From positions 48,477 through 112,476 of the forward strand of contig JBNLAN010000016.1 of assembly GCA_050302175.1 (NCBI GenBank): 64,000 bases of DNA, given 5' to 3'. The first letter of the stretch is position 1; the number at the start of each line of letters is the position of its first letter. Positions 60,556 to 64,000 of the stretch are shown here, piece after piece. Under the pieces are notes generated by a model. That model saw only the letters and a list, made by a program, of their open reading frames with translations. It was not told the DNA's origin and ran no database searches. This stretch comes from JBNLAN01 sp050302175. GTDB lineage: Bacteria > Pseudomonadota > Zetaproteobacteria > Mariprofundales > Mariprofundaceae. A program made the position numbers and the translations under genes.

Positions 60556-61718
60556 TGCTTCGGGCAATTTTAACCCTGACTCTTTTGCTACTGGCAAACA
60601 CCGCAATGGCGATTGACTGGCCGCAAGCGCCGAAGCTCGAAGCAAAATCGTGGGTGCTGCTGGATGCCCGCTCCGGTCAGATTGTTACTGCCCACGATGA
60701 GCACCTGAAGCTTGCACCTGCCAGCCTGACCAAAATGCTAACCCTCTACGTCGCCTTCTCCGATCTGAAACTCGGCCGCCTGAATCTGGATGAGCAGGTT
60801 AATGTCAGCACAAAAGCCTGGAAGATCGGCGGCAGCACCATGTTTCTCGATCCGCGCATGCACCCGACCGTCAGGGAGGTGCTGCACGGTATCGCCACCC
60901 TATCCGGCAACGATGCCTGCATCGCACTGGCCGAACACATGGCTGGTTCCGAAAAATCTTTCGTCAACATTATGAATACTACAGCAGCCGGGATCGGCAT
61001 GAAGGAGTCTCACTTCGTCAACGCCACGGGCTTCCCCGATGATAACCATTACAGCACTGCAAATGACATGGCGCTGCTCGGCGCTGCACTCTGGCGGGAG
61101 TTTCCCGAACAATACAAAATTTTTGCTGAGAAAGAGTTCACCTATGCCAATCATACGCAACCAAATCGCAACCGCCTGCTCTGGCGGGATAATCGCGTGG
61201 ACGGCATCAAAACCGGGCACACCGAAGAGGCCGGATACTGCCTGGTAAGCTCCGCGGAAGAGGATCAGACCCGTTTTGTTTCCGTTGTGCTCGGCACCGC
61301 CACGATGAATGCACGAGAAGCACAATCGCAAATCCTGCTCAATTATGGCTTCCGAAATTTCACCACTGTCCGCCCGGCAGAACAGGATATCCGGCGTGAA
61401 GTCGAGGTATTTGAGGGCGATGAAAATAGCGTCTGGTTGCGTCCGGCCACGCCGGTCTGGCTCACTGTTCCGAAAGGGTATGAAACCAATGTTGGCTTTC
61501 GCCTGCGCTATGAATCACCAGTGAAAGCACCACTGAAAAAAGAGCAGCATCTCGGCATCATTGAAGCCTTCGTCAAAGAGGGAGGCAGCAGCAAACTTCT
61601 CACCAGCATTCCGATGCAAACAGCCAACGCCGTTGGCCGGGCCTCATGGTTTGGGCGCAAAGTGGATGGTTTCCGTCTCTGGCTGCGTGACGAGCAGGAA
61701 GAAAACGCACAGCCTTGA
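60549..61718 (+). CDS. dacA: D-alanyl-D-alanine carboxypeptidase (PBP5/6-type)
   Basis: The 389-residue penicillin-binding protein has a signal peptide ending ANTAMA, SxxK (S59-L-T-K62), SGN in LSGNDACIA and KTG in GIKTGH, then the PBP5-type C-terminal domain and amphipathic anchor. It trims pentapeptides in peptidoglycan. GAGGAGG precedes the ATG at 60549 by seven bases. A seven-base overlap joins it to the RluA-type gene. Confidence 0.94.
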   Translation: MVMLRAILTLTLLLLANTAMAIDWPQAPKLEAKSWVLLDARSGQIVTAHDEHLKLAPASLTKMLTLYVAFSDLKLGRLNLDEQVNVSTKAWKIGGSTMFLDPRMHPTVREVLHGIATLSGNDACIALAEHMAGSEKSFVNIMNTTAAGIGMKESHFVNATGFPDDNHYSTANDMALLGAALWREFPEQYKIFAEKEFTYANHTQPNRNRLLWRDNRVDGIKTGHTEEAGYCLVSSAEEDQTRFVSVVLGTATMNAREAQSQILLNYGFRNFTTVRPAEQDIRREVEVFEGDENSVWLRPATPVWLTVPKGYETNVGFRLRYESPVKAPLKKEQHLGIIEAFVKEGGSSKLLTSIPMQTANAVGRASWFGRKVDGFRLWLRDEQEENAQP

Positions 61719-62569
61719 GCCTCACCGCATGGGTTAATGGCAATTTCGTGCCGCTTGAGGATGCCCGCATCCATATCGAAGACAGGGGATTCCAGTTTGC
61801 CGATGGCGTTTATGAAGTGATCGCCTGCATCGGCGGCACCTTTCTCGAACTGGAGCCGCACCTGGAGCGACTGGAACACTCGTGCCACGAAATCCATATC
61901 CAGCCCCCAATGCTGCTGAAGGAGCTTGCGGCGCTGGTGCGCGAACTGTATGCGAAAAATCCGTTCAGTGACGCGATGATTTACATCCAGGTGACCCGCG
62001 GGCAAGCCCCCCGTACACACCTGATCGACACCAGCCTCACCCCATCGCTGATCCTCACCGCGCGTGAGCTGCCAAAGCCGAGCGCCGAAAAACTTGAAAC
62101 CGGCACCACAGGCATCACACTTTCTGATATCCGCTGGCGGCGTTGCGATATCAAATCCACGGCGCTGCTAGGCAGTGTGCTCGGGCGCTTCGAAGCTCAG
62201 CGCCAGCAGGTGGATGAGGCCTACTGGCTCGATGATGAGGGCCATGTACTGGAAGGGTGCGCCACCAATATCTTTGCGGTCATTGATGGAAAACTGGTCA
62301 CCCACCCGCTCGATCATCGCGTGCTGGGCGGCATCACGCGCAACATGGCGATCCGCTTGGCGCTTGGCGCCGGGATACCGGTTGAAGAACGGCCCTGGAA
62401 ACTTTCGGAAGCGGGACTTTCAGAGTGCATGATGAGCAGCACCACCAATGCGGTTCTTCCGGTCACGCAAATCAACCACCAGCCGGTTGCTGACGGCATA
62501 CCGGGCCCCGTGAGTCGAAAAATCCGTGAGCTGATCCTCGCAGAGTTCGACGCCCTGAGGCAGCAATGA
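61715..62569 (+). CDS. dat: D-amino-acid transaminase
   Basis: The 284-residue PLP class IV aminotransferase has GFQFADGVYEVI, the catalytic K147 in CDIKSTALLGSV, GCATNIFAV and the MMSSTTNAVLPV segment. A D-alanine transaminase is favoured over branched-chain types by the length and by the dacA neighbour. It starts at a TTG overlapping the dacA stop (TTGA). Confidence 0.9.
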   Translation: MSLTAWVNGNFVPLEDARIHIEDRGFQFADGVYEVIACIGGTFLELEPHLERLEHSCHEIHIQPPMLLKELAALVRELYAKNPFSDAMIYIQVTRGQAPRTHLIDTSLTPSLILTARELPKPSAEKLETGTTGITLSDIRWRRCDIKSTALLGSVLGRFEAQRQQVDEAYWLDDEGHVLEGCATNIFAVIDGKLVTHPLDHRVLGGITRNMAIRLALGAGIPVEERPWKLSEAGLSECMMSSTTNAVLPVTQINHQPVADGIPGPVSRKIRELILAEFDALRQQ

Positions 62570-63216
62570 GCGCACCGCAGCGCATCCGCGCCGTTTTCTT
62601 CGATATGGACGGCACTATCGTCGACGGCTTCTCCCCTATCCTGTATGGCCTGAACAAGGCGCTGGAGATGCTGGGGAAGCCTGCGATGACTCAGGAAGAA
62701 GTAGTGCGTCATACGGGCAAGGGCGAAGGCAGTATCGTGACGCTGTTCGGCGAGCGCAGGGAAGAGGCCCTGGCTTTTTTCCACAAGCATCACGACGAAT
62801 ATATCCGCGAGGTGAAAGCGCTCGAAGGTGCCAGTGAATTGCTGCAATGGCTACACGAGCGGCAGATTCCCGTTGCCATCGTCACCAGCAAATCGCAGGT
62901 GCGTGCCGAAATCCAGCTCGAACACCTGGGCTGGATGCCCTATATCTCCGCTATTATCGGGCTGCTGGAGGGGCGCAGGCAGAAGCCTGATCCACACACA
63001 TTGCATCTTGCCTGCGAAGCGCTGAACGTCGACCCAACCGATGCGATCATGGTTGGCGATGGCACTGCCGACATGAAAGCGGCGATTGGCGCGGGTAGTT
63101 TCCCGGTCGGACTGGCCGGTGGCTTTTCGTCGGACGAATTGCAGGAGGCCGGAGCGGCCATCTGTTTCGATAATCTGAAGGACGTACACACATGGCTGAC
63201 AACGCAGATCAACTGA
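62566..63216 (+). CDS. HAD-family phosphatase, Gph/PhnX-like
   Basis: The 216-residue HAD hydrolase has FFDMDGTIVDGF, IVTSKSQVR, KPDPHTL and MVGDGTADMKAAIGAGSFPVGLAGGF. It resembles phosphoglycolate or pyrophosphatase-type HADs; the substrate is not clear. It overlaps the transaminase gene by four bases and hslO by 25 bases. Confidence 0.85.
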   Translation: MSAPQRIRAVFFDMDGTIVDGFSPILYGLNKALEMLGKPAMTQEEVVRHTGKGEGSIVTLFGERREEALAFFHKHHDEYIREVKALEGASELLQWLHERQIPVAIVTSKSQVRAEIQLEHLGWMPYISAIIGLLEGRRQKPDPHTLHLACEALNVDPTDAIMVGDGTADMKAAIGAGSFPVGLAGGFSSDELQEAGAAICFDNLKDVHTWLTTQIN

Positions 63217-64000
63217 TTCGCTTCCTGCTGCCGGAAGCGAAGGCTCGCGGCGCATTCATTCGTGGCAGCGGTATTGTGGCCGACGGTACTCGTGTCCACG
63301 GGTTGGTCGGCGAGCCGGGCCACCTGTTCGGGCAAGCGCTAATTGCCTCCATCCTGCTGCTCTCCGTCAGCAAGGGCGGTGTGCGGCAAGTGCTGCAGCT
63401 CGATGCGAAAGACCCGACCACGCCGATGCGCCGCATTCTGGTCGAGGCAAGGCCGGGGGCAGTGCGCGGTTATATGAACTGGCACGAAGACGAGCCCTCG
63501 GTGCACCCGGGCGGACACGGCATCTCGGCATGGCTCGGAAAACCGATCCGCCTCTCCACGGTGCGCGATCTCGGCTTCGGCCAGCCTTATGTCTCCACCA
63601 TCGAACACGATTCCGATTTCATGGCCGATCATATCCTGCACTATCTCAACCAATCGGTGCAGGTCCAGGCCGATATCACTATCGACGACAGCACAGGCAT
63701 CATGCTGGAAGCGATGCCGGGTTGTGACGATGAATCGTGGTTCTCCGCTATTCGCGCCATGGCCAAGATCAGCCGCAAAGAGCTACTGAACGCGACTCCG
63801 GAAACCGTCTTGAAGCACTTCGATTCTCTTGGTTGCAAGATCGTGGGGCGCGACGACTACAGCTACAGCTGCGGTTGCAATGCCAAGGCGATGGCGGAAT
63901 CTCTCAAACAGATTCCGCGCGAGCAGCTTGAAGATCTGGTGAACGACAACGGCAAAATCCTCATCGCCTGCCAGTACTGCGAATCCAGCTACGAACTCGA
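63192..64000 (+). CDS. hslO: 33-kDa redox chaperone Hsp33 (C-terminus cut by window edge)
   Basis: About 269 residues are visible before the right edge. The protein begins MADNADQLIRFLLPEAKARGAFIRG and has the Hsp33 core (GHLFGQALIASILL, YMNWHE). The redox zinc site is CGC and CQYC near the end, where oxidation would release zinc and activate the chaperone. Only the last few residues are missing. It overlaps the HAD phosphatase gene. Confidence 0.93.
   Translation, partial: MADNADQLIRFLLPEAKARGAFIRGSGIVADGTRVHGLVGEPGHLFGQALIASILLLSVSKGGVRQVLQLDAKDPTTPMRRILVEARPGAVRGYMNWHEDEPSVHPGGHGISAWLGKPIRLSTVRDLGFGQPYVSTIEHDSDFMADHILHYLNQSVQVQADITIDDSTGIMLEAMPGCDDESWFSAIRAMAKISRKELLNATPETVLKHFDSLGCKIVGRDDYSYSCGCNAKAMAESLKQIPREQLEDLVNDNGKILIACQYCESSYEL

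Noticed and set aside
1..64000. Search by eye for tRNA, rRNA, CRISPR arrays, riboswitches and phage genes
   Set aside because: No tRNA cloverleaf ends, repeat-spacer pattern, rRNA-like stretch or phage structural gene was noticed; weak RNA structures could have been missed without computation.

Overview
The window looks like a chromosomal segment of a Gram-negative proteobacterium. Evidence for this includes a Lol-type lipoprotein exporter, RlpA, an MltB-type transglycosylase, the rlmN-pilF-rodZ block, the dapE/queF/dapF run and many outer-envelope lipoproteins. A CbbY-type phosphatase, normally tied to RubisCO, and a high density of PAS/CBS/response-regulator proteins suggest an autotrophic, redox-sensing organism. 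My best guess is Zetaproteobacteria (Mariprofundus-like), but that is inference from memory of gene content and not a computed placement. No rRNA, tRNA, CRISPR array, prophage or replication origin was seen.

Layout. 1-7127 (mostly minus): partial lolC/E, a large orphan lipoprotein, an ArsB/NhaD-type antiporter overlapped with a CBS protein, lysS, ndk, mnmA. 7128-10795: an AT-rich accessory island built around a REP-associated tyrosine transposase (RAYT), its duplicated and inverted ends, and short membrane-protein genes. Two of these look like detached C-terminal tails of large transglutaminase-like surface proteins, each followed by a four-base-overlapping small membrane protein. 10796-14891: two secreted proteins and an orphan pair of DppBC-like permeases.

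14888-21428 is the most interesting stretch. It holds a conservon/MglA-like small GTPase with an unknown partner, a fusion of a kinase-like domain with a calcineurin-type phosphoesterase, three roadblock/LC7 proteins in one operon, a double cyclic-nucleotide-binding-fold protein, and a tandem globin (flavohaemoglobin-type plus truncated haemoglobin). I read this as a possible gas/redox-responsive GTPase signalling module that I do not recognise as described.

21439-33402: tadA, a four-CBS hybrid histidine kinase, a lipid kinase, tatD, cbbY, clpS-clpA, trmO, a zinc-ribbon/Ser-Thr-kinase/HDOD fusion and an ElyC-like protein. 33433-42616: cstA, a parvulin lipoprotein, dapE-queF-dapF, a small zinc-ribbon membrane protein, a DUF748 protein and typA. 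42623-52793: a second hybrid kinase paralogous to the first, an M48 protease with lemA, a UMF1-type transporter, two single-domain response regulators, two glycosyltransferases and an ATP-grasp protein. 52870-64000 (all plus, tightly packed): rlmN, mtnP, pilF-like, rodZ, a Pcm-like methyltransferase, mltB-like, rlpA, LOG protein, RluA-type synthase, dacA-like, D-amino-acid transaminase, HAD phosphatase and partial hslO. Much of this last block serves peptidoglycan and cell-shape functions, with several ATGA-type overlaps suggesting one or two long operons.

Starts were moved from the longest open frame to the start with the better ribosome-binding site or family fit where this could be seen; the reasons are in each entry.
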